This document shows, one piece after another, positions 1 through 5,569 of a DNA stretch of 8,702 nt. Position 1 is the stretch's first letter. The number at the start of each line of letters is the position of its first letter. Location of the stretch: NCBI GenBank assembly GCA_016282455.1, contig JAEEKM010000162.1, positions 1 through 8,702 of the forward strand. Direction: 5' to 3'. The DNA comes from Treponema sp. (GTDB lineage Bacteria; Spirochaetota; Spirochaetia; Treponematales; Treponemataceae). A program made the translations under genes and the position numbers. The notes beneath the pieces are model-generated. The model was not told the DNA's origin. It was given only the letters and a program-made list of their open reading frames with translations, and did no database searches.

Positions 1-1
1 C

Positions 2-118
2 ATAAGGATTTTAGCTCAGTCACTGCTGAAAAACGGAGTCTCTCCCGACATAATCGCAAAATCACTGGCACTTACAGAAGAGGAAGTCCTTAGCCTTTCA
101 AAAGAACACCCTCTGTAA
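2..118 (+). CDS. C-terminal tail of a probable PD-(D/E)XK / Rpn-family nuclease (partial, 5' end outside window)
   Basis: An open frame enters from the left edge and ends at TAA 116-118, giving 38 visible residues. The readable tail contains LAQSLLKNGVSPDIIAKS and then LALTEEEVLSLSKE. This has the pattern of the small helix-turn-helix-like C-terminus (LL..G.s...IA...gLs.eEv..L) that closes many Rpn / 'PD-(D/E)XK nuclease family transposase' proteins, which are common in multicopy in treponemes and other host-associated bacteria. Family members are DNA endonucleases implicated in recombination. The catalytic domain is not in the window, so the assignment rests on the tail pattern alone. Other proteins with a similar terminal helical motif cannot be excluded. 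No intrinsic terminator with a U-tract follows on the + strand; instead a structured GC-rich element begins about 16 bp after the stop. Confidence 0.5.
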   Translation: MRILAQSLLKNGVSPDIIAKSLALTEEEVLSLSKEHPL

Positions 119-133
119 GCAGAAAAGAACTTA

Positions 134-255
134 CGCCCGATTGGAGGGGGGCGACCGGAGGGAACCTTCGGCATAAGCCGAATGAAACCCAGATATTTGC
201 AGCGAAGCTTCAAGCAAAGCGGGGTGGCTGCAGGCATGGGTGTAGATTGTGGCGC
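134..255. repeat. GC-rich, hairpin-forming intergenic element (candidate dispersed repeat)
   Basis: This stretch is about 60% GC by my count, clearly richer than the AT-rich sequence on either side. It holds three local inverted repeats: CGCCC (134-138) with GGGCG (149-153); TTCGGC (167-172) with GCCGAA (177-182) around an ATAA loop; and TGCAGC (198-203) with GCTGCA (227-232), which encloses the palindrome GAAGCTTC (204-211). Frames are open across it on the minus strand, but they have no ribosome site and look like by-products of base composition. Its character (compact, structured, just downstream of a probable Rpn nuclease gene) suits a dispersed intergenic repeat or a small structured RNA. 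Only one copy is present in the window, so repetition is inferred, not seen. Confidence 0.4.
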
Positions 256-265
256 AAAAATAAAA

Positions 266-300
266 GTGCCTGTGTAAAAAAAGTGCCTGTGTAAAAAAAA
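266..300. repeat. Two tandem copies of a 17-bp unit
   Basis: The unit GTGCCTGTGTAAAAAAA occupies 266-282 and is repeated at 283-299, with one extra A at 300. Read on the minus strand, each unit starts with a T-tract, so the tpiA terminator is followed by two successive T-runs. It is most simply a slippage duplication; a backup-terminator role is speculative. Confidence 0.8.
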
Positions 301-327
301 TGCCGTCCGAAAAAAAATCAGACGGCA
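293..327 (-). terminator. Intrinsic terminator of tpiA
   Basis: The arms TGCCGTC (301-307) and GACGGCA (321-327) are perfect complements; the stem extends towards CGA/TCA with one mismatch, enclosing an A/T-rich loop. On the minus strand the hairpin is followed directly by eight T residues (300-293). It lies 18 bp past the tpiA stop codon. The + strand lacks a T-tract after the stem, so it acts mainly on leftward transcription. Confidence 0.85.
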
Positions 328-345
328 AATGGATTTATCTAAAAA

Positions 346-1095
346 TTACAGTTCACAGATTGGTGTGAAGGTGTCTGCCTTGAGGGAAGCACCACCGATA
401 AGACCACCGTCAATATCAGGCTGGGCAAGAAGTTCCTTTGCGTTGGAAGCCTTCATGGATCCGCCGTACTGGATGATTACTTCGTCTGCAACTGCCTGGC
501 TGTAAAGCTTAGCAATGTGGCTTCTTACAAACTTGTGGATTGCCTCTGCATCCTCAGGGGTAGCAGTCTTTCCAGTTCCGATTGCCCATACAGGCTCGTA
601 GGCAATAACAACATTCTTCATCTGCTCTGCGCTTACACCTGAAAGATCAGCGTCCAGCTGGAAGGCACATACGCTTTCTGCAAGACCGGCTTCTCTTTCT
701 GAAAGAAGTTCACCAATACAAAGAACAACTTCAAGTCCCTGGTCAAGTGCGCGGCGAACCTTGCGGTTAATGAGCTCATCACTTTCACCGATTTCATGGC
801 GGCGCTCTGAGTGACCGAGAATTACTGACTGAACACCAATGTCCTTAAGCATTTCTGCACTCACCTCTCCAGTGTGTGCTCCGTTTCCTGTTGCAGCCAT
901 GTCCTGGGCACCAAGAAGAATGTTTGATCCCTTAAGAACCTGTGCTACTGCATCAAGATATACAAAAGGAACTCCAACCATGTACTTGTTGGGCTTGTCC
1001 TTGAGGGAAGCAACGAGGTCTTTTGCAAGTGCAACTGCCTCAGCCTTGCTTGTGTTCATCTTCCAGTTACCGGCGATATAATGTTTTCTTGCCAT
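346..1095 (-). CDS. tpiA: Triosephosphate isomerase
   Basis: This cytoplasmic glycolytic enzyme interconverts dihydroxyacetone phosphate and glyceraldehyde 3-phosphate. The 249 residues match the usual length of the TIM-barrel family. All signature elements are visible: N10 and K12 in AGNWKMN, the electrophile H95 in ILGHSERR, the general base E167 in AYEPVWAIG, the mobile phosphate-binding loop 6 (about 171-178), and the phosphate-binding YGGSM (210-214) and IGGASL (about 233-238) turns. The ATG start is supported by an AGGAG ribosome site (plus-strand positions 1102-1106) six bases upstream. The gene has its own promoter in the 92-bp gap after htrA and its own hairpin terminator, so it can be expressed as a single-gene unit, though read-through from htrA is possible. 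Nothing is truncated and no catalytic residue is missing. Confidence 0.98.
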   Translation of the reverse strand: MARKHYIAGNWKMNTSKAEAVALAKDLVASLKDKPNKYMVGVPFVYLDAVAQVLKGSNILLGAQDMAATGNGAHTGEVSAEMLKDIGVQSVILGHSERRHEIGESDELINRKVRRALDQGLEVVLCIGELLSEREAGLAESVCAFQLDADLSGVSAEQMKNVVIAYEPVWAIGTGKTATPEDAEAIHKFVRSHIAKLYSQAVADEVIIQYGGSMKASNAKELLAQPDIDGGLIGGASLKADTFTPICEL

Positions 1096-1133
1096 GTTAT
1101 GCTCCTAAAAAAAAATGTACTTTAAGTGTGTTT

Positions 1134-1162
1134 ATATTAGCGTAAAACCAAAGGGCTTGCAA
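1134..1162 (-). promoter_or_regulatory. sigma70-type promoter of tpiA
   Basis: On the minus strand TTGCAA (1162-1157) and TAATAT (1139-1134) are separated by exactly 17 bp. The predicted start at about 1127 gives a 32-nt leader that contains a T9 run just before the AGGAG site. A second TTGCAA lies at 1170-1175. The boxes match consensus well, but AT-rich sequence yields such matches by chance. Confidence 0.6.
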
Positions 1163-1187
1163 TAAGAGTTTGCAATTTGAGCCAGAA

Positions 1188-2477
1188 CTAAATCTGAGCC
1201 CCAAGATTTGCCCCGTTGCTCGAAGAAGTAGTATTACCTTCCAGAGTAACATTCAGTTCAACGAATTTCTTATTACGGTAAACCGTCACCTTTACAGTGT
1301 CACCAGGCTTTTTGTCCTCCAGGGCACTGTAGTAGTTTGCAAGATTAGTCACCGTAATGTTGTCAATCTTAGTAATAATATCTCCGCCAAGATAAATTGT
1401 CTGGGGGTTAAAGGTACCGTACTGAACTGCCTGTGTACCGCCCCTAATGCCAGCCTTCTCTGCAAGACTGCCGCTTCTAACACGGCTCACAATCATACCG
1501 GTGTTAATTCCATAACCTGCATAGTTTGCAATTCGGCTTGTATTCTGCACAAGACTAATCATCATTACACCACGGTTCACTTTACCATAAGTAATCAAAT
1601 CGCTCACAACACGGCGGGCAGTGCTTACAGGAACTGCAAAACCTACACCGCTGGAAGAACCGCTTGAAGAATAAATCATCGTGTTAATGCCGATCATGCG
1701 ACCCTGACTGTCAAGTAAAGGTCCGCCTGAGTTACCGGGGTTAATTGCAGCATCAGTCTGAATCATATTGCGGATAATAACATTTGTACTTTCCTGAATA
1801 GGACGCCCCAGACCGGAAATAATACCTGTCGTCATAGTACGTTCAAGGGCAAAAGGATTACCAATTGCAATTACCTTCTGACCGACTTTAAGATTCTCAC
1901 TGTTACCAAAAGCAATGGTCTTAAGTTCAACATTAGCAGGAGGAGTAAACTTAAGCACTGCAATATCACTCTCCTTATCCTGCCCGACAACCTTACCTTC
2001 GTAAGTAGAACCGTCAGCAAGAGAAATATTAATGGTACTTGCATCTGCAATAACATGAACGTTAGTAACAACATAACCGCGCTTATCAATAATACTGCCG
2101 GAACCGCTGCCTTCCTGAGTAACCACGGGCTCTAAAAACCAGTTGTAGCCCCTCGTCTTGGTGGTAATATTCACAACCGCCTCATTGCATCTCTCGTAAA
2201 CGCTGATATTCTGAAGTTCATCCTGAGTAAAACCGCTGGAATCATTTGCAACAGTAAGAGCGGGAGTATTAGTCTCAAGCACAAGCTCATCAGAAAGAGG
2301 AACAGATTCTGAAGAAAGAGAAACTGACTCAGAAGAAGGAGAATTATCTTTTTCACGATGACTGGCCTTAGAAAGAGAAATACTCACTGGAACCGCAACG
2401 GCAGTAGCAAGAACCGCCCCACAAACGCCCACCACAAGTGAACGGAACACAAGCTGACTCTTAGAATAAAGTTTCAT
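1188..2477 (-). CDS. htrA: HtrA/DegS-like membrane-anchored serine protease with one PDZ domain
   Basis: This is a trypsin-fold (S1C) protease that degrades or senses misfolded proteins in the periplasm. Counting from the chosen start (429 aa), a positively charged N-terminus precedes a hydrophobic signal-anchor (about 8-30). A Ser/Glu-rich linker follows (about 45-65), then the protease domain with H141 (TNVHVI), D171 (ESDIAVL) and S250 (NPGNSGGP), and one PDZ domain (about 300-415). One anchor plus one PDZ matches DegS/HhoB-type architecture rather than two-PDZ DegP. I chose MKLYSK as the start because it is the normal beginning for spirochaete homologues and places the basic residues right before the anchor. 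An in-frame ATG at 2537 (MPVSSP, 449 aa) with a weak GGAAAG site is the alternative. No ribosome site precedes 2477, which fits the leaderless promoter described separately. It stands upstream of tpiA on the same strand, with no clear terminator between. Confidence 0.93.
   Translation of the reverse strand: MKLYSKSQLVFRSLVVGVCGAVLATAVAVPVSISLSKASHREKDNSPSSESVSLSSESVPLSDELVLETNTPALTVANDSSGFTQDELQNISVYERCNEAVVNITTKTRGYNWFLEPVVTQEGSGSGSIIDKRGYVVTNVHVIADASTINISLADGSTYEGKVVGQDKESDIAVLKFTPPANVELKTIAFGNSENLKVGQKVIAIGNPFALERTMTTGIISGLGRPIQESTNVIIRNMIQTDAAINPGNSGGPLLDSQGRMIGINTMIYSSSGSSSGVGFAVPVSTARRVVSDLITYGKVNRGVMMISLVQNTSRIANYAGYGINTGMIVSRVRSGSLAEKAGIRGGTQAVQYGTFNPQTIYLGGDIITKIDNITVTNLANYYSALEDKKPGDTVKVTVYRNKKFVELNVTLEGNTTSSSNGANLGAQI
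2293..2334 (-). repeat. Two 21-bp imperfect tandem units in the htrA linker
   Basis: Positions 2293-2313 and 2314-2334 agree at 17 of 21 bases. On the coding strand they encode overlapping heptads of the SSESVSL / SSESVPL type in the flexible segment between the membrane anchor and the protease domain. The unit length preserves the frame, so copy number could vary without disrupting the protein. Confidence 0.6.
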
Positions 2478-2483
2478 ACCGCT

Positions 2484-2512
2484 AATATAGCGCCAAAACA
2501 CTTTTATGTAAA
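2484..2512 (-). promoter_or_regulatory. Proximal htrA promoter predicting a leaderless mRNA
   Basis: On the minus strand TTTACA (2512-2507) and TATATT (2489-2484) are 17 bp apart. Taking the last base of the -10 box as -7, the start falls at 2477, the A of the MKLYSK ATG. The -10 box lies inside the palindrome CGCTA-ATA-TAGCG (2480-2492). No Shine-Dalgarno sequence precedes this ATG, which is consistent with leaderless initiation. Confidence 0.45.
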
Positions 2513-2553
2513 CAAGACCAGGAGAAGACACAGGCATTTCTTTCCGTATCTTT

Positions 2554-2559
2554 ATTATA
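2554..2559 (-). promoter_or_regulatory. Possible distal htrA -10 box
   Basis: A perfect TATAAT on the minus strand would start transcription near 2547, ten bases before the alternative ATG at 2537. That ATG has a GGAAAG site directly upstream. The best -35 candidate, TTGTAA (2585-2580), is 20 bp away, which is too far for comfort, so this is weaker than the proximal promoter. Confidence 0.3.
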
Positions 2560-2608
2560 GATTTTTCCCAAAAAACAGATTACAATTACCCAAAACGCAC
2601 AATACCCC

Positions 2609-2614
2609 GGAGGG
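2609..2614 (+). promoter_or_regulatory. Ribosome binding site of the DUF362 gene
   Basis: GGAGGG lies four bases before the ATG at 2619 and fixes that start. A TACAAT -10-like hexamer occurs at 2581-2586, but no acceptable -35 box is visible, so I do not call a promoter. Confidence 0.75.
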
Positions 2615-2618
2615 AAAC

Positions 2619-3740
2619 ATGAAGGAAGCTTCAGCAGTTTATTGTACAGACTTCAGGTCTCAGCAGGACGGAGGACTTCCGTTAAAACTAAAAAAACTTA
2701 TTAAAGCCGCTGGAATTGCAGACATTGACTTTGAAGGAAAATTCACTGCAATAAAAATGCACTTTGGAGAAGAAGGAAATCTTTCTTATTTAAGACCAGA
2801 TTACGCACGGGCAGTTGCCGAAGTAGTTACAGAACTCGGCGGAAGGCCTTTTCTTACAGACTGCAACACCCTCTACCCTGGTAAACGCAAGAATGCACTC
2901 GACCATCTTGATGTTGCAATGCAGCACGGTTTTCTTCCAATCACTACAGGCTGTCAGGTAATTATTGGAGACGGACTTAAAGGCACAGACGAAGTTGATG
3001 TTCCTGTTGTAAACGGAGAACTATGCAAGGTTGCCCACATTGGTCGTGCCATCATGGACGCAGATGTGTTCATCAGTTTAAGTCATTTTAAAGGACACGA
3101 AGAAGCTGGTTTCGGTGGTGCATTAAAAAACATAGGCATGGGCTGCGGAAGTCGTGCAGGAAAAATGGACCAGCACAAAGACGGTAAACCGGAAGTTCAC
3201 CAGGAAAAATGCCGTAACTGCAAAAAGTGCGCAAAAGAATGCGGTTCAGATGCAATCACTTTTGAAAGCGGAAAAGCATACATCAATCAGGATTTATGCA
3301 AGGGCTGCGGTCGCTGTATTGGTGCCTGTAACTTTGATGCAATAGAAAATCAGAACGAAGGAGCATTTGAAGACTTAAACAAAAAAATAGCAGAGTATTC
3401 ACAGGCAGTCTGCTACGGCCGCCCTACTTTCCACATCTGTCTTATTCTGGACGTAAGCCCCTACTGCGACTGTCACGCCTACAATGATGCACCTCTAATT
3501 CCAAACATAGGCATGGCAGCAAGTTTTGACCCCGTTGCCTTAGACCAGGCCTGTTCCGACCTCTGCCAGAAAGCACAGCGTTTTCAGAACACAAGAATCA
3601 CAGACAATGTAAGCAGGGGACTGAAAATCACAGAAGACCTCTGGCACGACAGTGAACCAAAGGCCGTCTGGAAAATGACTCTTGAGCACGCAGAAAAAAT
3701 CGGACTGGGCACAAGAAAGTACGAACTAAAAAGAATTTAA
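2619..3740 (+). CDS. DUF362 domain protein with two [4Fe-4S] ferredoxin motifs
   Basis: A 373-residue cytoplasmic protein of the DUF362 family, whose biochemical role is not established. The DUF362 part surrounds a ferredoxin insert. N-terminal features include KMHFGEEGN (about 47-54), FLTDCNTLY (78-86) and HFKGHEEAGFGGALKNIGMGC (split around residues 156-176). The insert holds two CxxCxxCxxxC clusters: C198/C201/C204/C208 and C227/C230/C233/C237. Neither cluster has the proline that usually follows the fourth cysteine. After the insert come a CDCH motif (283-286) and DPVALDQAC (304-311), both typical of the family. There is no signal peptide or membrane segment. A role in electron transfer or iron-sulfur-dependent metabolism is inferred from the clusters. 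It is transcribed divergently from htrA, and its stop lies 4 bp from the stop of the convergent acyl-CoA synthetase. Confidence 0.9.
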   Translation: MKEASAVYCTDFRSQQDGGLPLKLKKLIKAAGIADIDFEGKFTAIKMHFGEEGNLSYLRPDYARAVAEVVTELGGRPFLTDCNTLYPGKRKNALDHLDVAMQHGFLPITTGCQVIIGDGLKGTDEVDVPVVNGELCKVAHIGRAIMDADVFISLSHFKGHEEAGFGGALKNIGMGCGSRAGKMDQHKDGKPEVHQEKCRNCKKCAKECGSDAITFESGKAYINQDLCKGCGRCIGACNFDAIENQNEGAFEDLNKKIAEYSQAVCYGRPTFHICLILDVSPYCDCHAYNDAPLIPNIGMAASFDPVALDQACSDLCQKAQRFQNTRITDNVSRGLKITEDLWHDSEPKAVWKMTLEHAEKIGLGTRKYELKRI

Positions 3741-3744
3741 GTGC

Positions 3745-5415
3745 TTACTTATCCTGTTCACGAATCTGAACGCGACGGATTTTCCCGCTGATAGTTTTTG
3801 GAAGTTCATCCACAAATTCAATCATGCGGGGAATTTTGTAAAGGGCAAGATTTTCCTTTGCAAAAGTTTTAAGTTCAAGGTCAAGTTCTTTTGTAGGCTC
3901 ATACCCCTTGGTAAGAACAATTGTTGCCTTAACTTTCTGTCCGCGCTTTGGATCAGGCACACCAGTTACTGCACATTCAAGCACAGAAGGATGCTGCTGA
4001 AGAACGCTCTCTACTTCAAAGGGACTGATTCTGAAACCTGAACTCTTGATAAGGTCATCATTGCGGCCCACAAACCAGATGTATCCGTCATCATCATAGT
4101 AAGCGGTGTCACCCGTGTCATACCAGTCACCACCAAGGGCAGCTTTTGTTTTTTCTTCATTCCTGTAATAACCGGAGAAGAGACCTGCGGGTTTTCCGTT
4201 TTTAAGGTTAACCATAATGCTTCCGCTTTCCAGAGGTTCACACACCTTTCCGTCGGGAGTAAGAATCTTTACATCATAACCTGGAGCAGATTTACCCATT
4301 GAACCTGGTTTTGGATCCATACCGGGGAAAGTTCCTGCAAGAATTGTACTTTCAGTCTGACCGTAACCTTCAAAAATCTTAATGCCGGTTTTCTCAAGGA
4401 ATTTATTGTAAACTTCAGAGTTCATTGCTTCACCTGCAATCACGCAGTACTTGAGGCTGGACAAATCGTACTTGGAAAGATCTTCGCGAATCAGGAAACG
4501 GTAAGCGGTAGGAGGAGCACAGAAAGTAGAAACTTTGTAATGAGAAATTTTCTTAAAGAACAAATCGGGATTAAAGGCAAACATGTCGTAAACAAAAACT
4601 GCAGTTCCCGCAATCCACTGTCCGTAAATTTTTCCCCACACAGCCTTACCCCAGCCGGTTTCCGCCACACTGATGTGAAGTCCGTCATCAATCACATTCT
4701 GCCAGAATTTTGCAGTAACAATATGAGCAAGAGGATAAGTAAAATCATGCATGACCATCTTGGGGTAACCGGAAGTTCCGCTTGTAAAGTACATGAGCAT
4801 GGTGTCACTGTTGTGGGTTGCCGCCTCCCCTTCAGGTCTTGGGAAAGAAGAACAGGAGTCTGGAAGGGCATCCAGTTCAGCATGAAAATCAATCCAGCCT
4901 TCGCGGTGTCCAAGAACATTCACAAGTTTTTTTACAGAAGGACATTTTGGAATTGCACTCTCAACCTTCTGCAGAACATGACCGTCATCAAAAGAAACAA
5001 TCATCTTAACGTCTGCGGCATTACAGCGGTATTCAATATCATCTTTTAAAAGCTGGTTTGTAGCAGGACAGGCAATTGCACCAATGCGATGCAGGGCAGG
5101 AAGGAAAAACCAGAATTCATAGCGACGGCGAAGAACAAGCATAACCACGTCACCCTTTTTGATTCCGTTCTGCTTAAGGAAATGTGCAGTCTTCTGGGTA
5201 AGAATGGAAATTTCCTTAAAGTTGTATATGTGTTCTTCCCCTTCATCATTACACCAGACAAGGGCTCTCTTTTCAGGCGCCTCATTTGCATAACGGTCAA
5301 TTACATCGTAGGCATAATTAAAATTCTCAGGAATATTTAATTTGTAGTTTGCACACATGTCGTCATAATCTTTAAACTCATGATAATCTTTTATAAAAGC
5401 AGAAAGAAGGTTCAT
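3745..5415 (-). CDS. AMP-forming acyl-CoA synthetase (medium-chain/ACSM-like)
   Basis: This enzyme activates a carboxylic acid with ATP to an acyl-adenylate and transfers it to CoA. Counting from the chosen start (556 aa), the adenylation motifs appear in order: phosphate loop TSGTSGYPK (211-219), AETGWGKAVWG typical of the ACSM branch (251-261), GYGQTE (350-355), YDTGD (432-436), the hinge region GRNDDL (450-455) and KSSGFRISPFEVE (457-469), and the catalytic lysine K545 in SGKIRR. Subfamily resemblance points to short/medium-chain or aryl acids; the substrate cannot be read from sequence. The ATG at 5415 is preferred because GGAGAG (5425-5420) sits four bases upstream, whereas the in-frame ATG at 5427 (adding MESF) has only a T-run before it. 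The gene has its own promoter and is divergent from the amino-acid importer. No terminator is visible before the convergent DUF362 gene. Confidence 0.93.
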   Translation of the reverse strand: MNLLSAFIKDYHEFKDYDDMCANYKLNIPENFNYAYDVIDRYANEAPEKRALVWCNDEGEEHIYNFKEISILTQKTAHFLKQNGIKKGDVVMLVLRRRYEFWFFLPALHRIGAIACPATNQLLKDDIEYRCNAADVKMIVSFDDGHVLQKVESAIPKCPSVKKLVNVLGHREGWIDFHAELDALPDSCSSFPRPEGEAATHNSDTMLMYFTSGTSGYPKMVMHDFTYPLAHIVTAKFWQNVIDDGLHISVAETGWGKAVWGKIYGQWIAGTAVFVYDMFAFNPDLFFKKISHYKVSTFCAPPTAYRFLIREDLSKYDLSSLKYCVIAGEAMNSEVYNKFLEKTGIKIFEGYGQTESTILAGTFPGMDPKPGSMGKSAPGYDVKILTPDGKVCEPLESGSIMVNLKNGKPAGLFSGYYRNEEKTKAALGGDWYDTGDTAYYDDDGYIWFVGRNDDLIKSSGFRISPFEVESVLQQHPSVLECAVTGVPDPKRGQKVKATIVLTKGYEPTKELDLELKTFAKENLALYKIPRMIEFVDELPKTISGKIRRVQIREQDK

Positions 5416-5447
5416 AAAACTCTCCATAAAAAAAACAAATTGCCTGT

Positions 5448-5476
5448 ATTATATAGAATTTAACTTATTTATTCAA
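5448..5476 (-). promoter_or_regulatory. sigma70-type promoter of the acyl-CoA synthetase gene
   Basis: On the minus strand TTGAAT (5476-5471) and a perfect TATAAT (5453-5448) are 17 bp apart. The predicted start at about 5441 gives a 26-nt leader to the ATG at 5415. The -35 box overlaps one arm of the inverted repeat at 5465-5498. Confidence 0.7.
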
Positions 5477-5498
5477 ATATTTTTTTTGTAATAAATAA
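5465..5498. promoter_or_regulatory. Inverted repeat between divergent promoters (candidate operator)
   Basis: TTATTTATT (5465-5473) and AATAAATAA (5490-5498) are perfect 9-bp complements with a 16-bp spacer. The arms overlap the -35 boxes of both divergent promoters almost symmetrically. This is where a dimeric regulator could control both units. The sequence is strongly AT-rich, so chance symmetry is a real possibility, and no regulator gene is nearby. Confidence 0.3.
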
Positions 5499-5515
5499 AA
5501 AAGCCGTGTTATAAT
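5486..5515 (+). promoter_or_regulatory. sigma70-type promoter of the ABC importer operon
   Basis: TTGTAA (5486-5491) and a perfect TATAAT (5510-5515) are 18 bp apart, with a TGT just before the -10 (extended -10, T5507-G5508). The predicted start is about 5522, giving a 32-nt leader. Confidence 0.7.
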
Positions 5516-5542
5516 AAATAGTATGATTTTACGCAGGAAGGA

Positions 5543-5569
5543 ATGAAAGGTAAATGGAGCAGCCAGTAA
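5543..5569 (+). CDS. Possible 8-codon leader ORF overlapping the ABC ATPase start
   Basis: ATG at 5543 opens a frame encoding MKGKWSSQ and stops at TAA 5567-5569. It overlaps the first 16 bases of the ATPase gene in another frame. The best ribosome site of the leader, AGGAAGG (5535-5541), has its AGGA core four bases from this ATG but 15 from the ATPase ATG. The ATPase start otherwise has only AAAGG three bases away. This could lower or couple translation of the operon, or may be a coincidence of an A/G-rich leader. Confidence 0.25.
   Translation: MKGKWSSQ

Noticed and set aside
131..328. Small minus-strand frames across the gap between the Rpn tail and tpiA
   Set aside because: They run through the tpiA terminator and the GC-rich element, lack ribosome sites and have low-complexity translations.
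300..330. ATGCCGTCCGAA and its opposite arm resemble the Neisseria DNA uptake sequence ATGCCGTCTGAA arranged as a terminator
   Set aside because: Each arm differs from the core by a base, there is only one occurrence in 8.7 kb, and the genes look spirochaetal. An ordinary terminator explains it.
1157..1175. TTGCAA...TTGCAA as an htrA terminator hairpin
   Set aside because: A 6-bp A/T-rich stem with no T-tract after it on the minus strand; it is better explained as the tpiA -35 region.
1170..1667. Long + strand open frame antisense to the 3' half of htrA
   Set aside because: It lies fully opposite a well-supported protease and PDZ coding region; its translation has no recognisable domain and there is no ribosome site.
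4540..5049. + strand open frame of 169 codons inside the acyl-CoA synthetase gene
   Set aside because: It is antisense to conserved adenylation-domain sequence, with no family resemblance and no initiation signals.
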